A stretch of 5,011 bases of DNA from Halobacteriales archaeon QH_10_65_19 (GTDB lineage: Archaea; Halobacteriota; Halobacteria; Halobacteriales; Haloarculaceae): the NCBI GenBank assembly GCA_003022085.1, contig PXQK01000182.1, positions 1 to 5,011 on the forward strand, read 5' to 3'. Of this stretch, positions 3,930 to 5,011 are shown piece after piece. A program made the translations under genes and the position numbers. How positions within the stretch are numbered: the first letter of the stretch is position 1; each line of letters begins with the position of its first letter. The notes under the pieces are model-generated. The model was given only the letters and a program-made list of their open reading frames with translations. It made no database searches and was not told the origin of the DNA.

Positions 3930-5011
3930 GTGAGCACCCGTACGGCAGCCCTCGACGCAGTCATCTTCGGTGTCGACATACAGAGTGGGGACGTACGCGG
4001 GGATTCGCCTTCCTACGCGCTGGTAGTTTTCGACGACGAGGGGGTCGAACGCGACGTCGTGAGCTATTGGAAACTCCGGCGGCGCATCGACGAGGAGAAG
4101 CCGGCACTTCTGGCGACCGACAACATGTACGAGTTAGCGGAGGACAAGGACGGCCCGAACCGCTCTCGCGGGTTGCCTCCCGTCACGGCGTTCCCCACGG
4201 GAAGGACCCGATGCAGGAGGCCGAGGCGGCGGCCCGGCTGGCCGCCGTGAACGTCGGACAGGTGGTGACGGCCTTTACCGACACCACCGAGGTGAAAATC
4301 TCTCGGGGGCGATCGACGGGCGGCGGCGGCTGGAGCGAGGACCGCCTCACGCGGCGCATCCACGGGTCAGTCAAACGCCGCGCCCGGACCGTCGAGTCCG
4401 AACTACAGGAGGCTGGCCTGGAGTACGAGCGGGACGTGACCGAGAAGTACGGCGGCTTCTCGAATGCCGTCTTCACCGTCGAGGCACGGCCCGACGAGAT
4501 ACCGGTGTCGGCCGAACGATCCGGAGACACCCGGGTAGAAATCGAGCGCAAGCGACGGGACGGCATCGAGTTCCGGCCGCTCGCAAAGCGCCGGGAACAC
4601 GTCATCGTCGGGATCGACCCCGGCACGACAACCGCGGCAGCCGTCCTCGGGCTGGAGGGGAAGGTGCTCGACGTGCTGAGCACGCGGACAGCGGACACGG
4701 CGGCAGTCATCGAGTGGGTCGTCGAGCGCGGCCGGCCGCTGCTCGTCGCGGCGGACGTGACACCGATGCCTGAAACCGTCGAGAAGATCCGGCGGAGCTT
4801 CGACGCCGCCGGCTGGACCCCCGACCGCGACCTGCCGGTCGACGTAAAGAAACACCGGACCCGCGAGGTCGGCTACGACAATGACCACGAGCGCGACGCC
4901 ATTGCCGCCGCCTTCGGCGCCTTCGACGCCCACAAAGACCAGTTCGAGCGGGTGGCGGCGAAGGTCCCCCCGCGCCAGGACCTCGGGCCGGTGCTCGCGC
5001 GGGTGGTCGCC
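3930..5011 (+). pseudogene. DUF460 (COG2433) RNase H-fold protein, broken by internal deletion/frameshift; partial at right edge
   Basis: From GTG 3930 the reading is MSTRTAALDAVIFGVDIQSG through ATDNMYELAEDKD (residue 74, ends 4151), matching the N-terminus of archaeal DUF460 proteins, predicted nucleases of the RuvC/YqgF RNase H fold. Two bases later the family sequence resumes in another frame at 4154 (PEPLSRVASRHGVPHGKDPM) and stays open for 286 codons to the edge. It includes RGRSTGGGGWSEDR, VGIDPGTTTA (acidic residue plus nucleotide-binding-like turn, 4607-4636), AADVTPMPETVEKIRRSFDAAGW and YDNDHERDA (4874-4900). From memory, intact relatives have about 23-25 residues between DKD and PEPLSRV, so about 3n+1 bases are missing. 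The original frame ends at 4250. The overlapping ATG 3920 frame is open through the junction and would make a single ORF, but its first 78 residues are Arg-rich nonsense. Good conservation after the break suggests a recent event or a sequence error. Confidence 0.8.

Noticed and set aside
2486..3979. 497-aa minus-strand frame opposite cca
   Set aside because: It is almost entirely Arg, Pro and Ser, the usual antisense shadow of an acidic GC-rich gene; the cca frame with its catalytic motifs explains the region.
4152..4250. C-terminal tail of the GTG 3930 frame as a genuine short protein ending
   Set aside because: The tail is Arg/Pro-rich and overlaps the other frame's clear family match, so it is read-through after the frameshift.
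1..5011. Mobile element, CRISPR array or defence system
   Set aside because: No transposase or integrase motif, no regularly spaced repeats, and no recognisable defence domains are present; the tRNA has no duplicated 3' end suggesting an attachment site.

Overview
The window looks like chromosomal DNA from a haloarchaeon. It is GC-rich, its proteins are strongly acidic (Asp/Glu-rich), and codons mostly end in C or G. TATA-like boxes sit about 27 bp from start codons, the layout of haloarchaeal leaderless transcripts. It also holds an intron-containing archaeal tRNA with no encoded CCA and an archaeal-type CCA-adding enzyme. The genus cannot be fixed from the sequence alone.

Layout. Positions 1-264 hold no convincing gene, only a faint possible trace of a zinc-ribbon reading frame. 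Three minus-strand genes follow, each with its own TATA-like box: an Azf-like extended short-chain dehydrogenase (265-1026), a 54-residue hypothetical protein (1114-1278), and a CYTH-domain protein of the CyaB/thiamine-triphosphatase type (1389-1964). Positions 1965-2268 are non-coding and rich in inverted repeats. Next comes a minus-strand tRNA-Asn(GUU) (2269-2371) split by a 30-nt intron with a textbook bulge-helix-bulge. Divergent from it is the tRNA CCA-nucleotidyltransferase gene (2464-3831). The right end (3930 to beyond the edge) is a DUF460/COG2433 RNase H-fold gene. About 23-25 expected codons appear to be missing after residue 74, and the rest continues in another frame.

How the genes relate. 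The cca gene and the tRNA are functionally linked, because this tRNA ends at G73 and needs CCA added after transcription. The other genes look like independent single-gene units of metabolism (Azf-like), nucleotide/polyphosphate chemistry (CYTH), unknown function (small protein) and possible nucleic-acid processing (DUF460). I see no mobile element, CRISPR array or defence system. The points most worth a second look are the broken DUF460 gene (masked by an overlapping open frame), the tRNA intron with a competing hairpin, the stacked inverted repeats downstream of the tRNA, the unlisted 54-aa gene with its palindromic upstream site, and the missing acidic residue in the Azf-like cofactor pocket.
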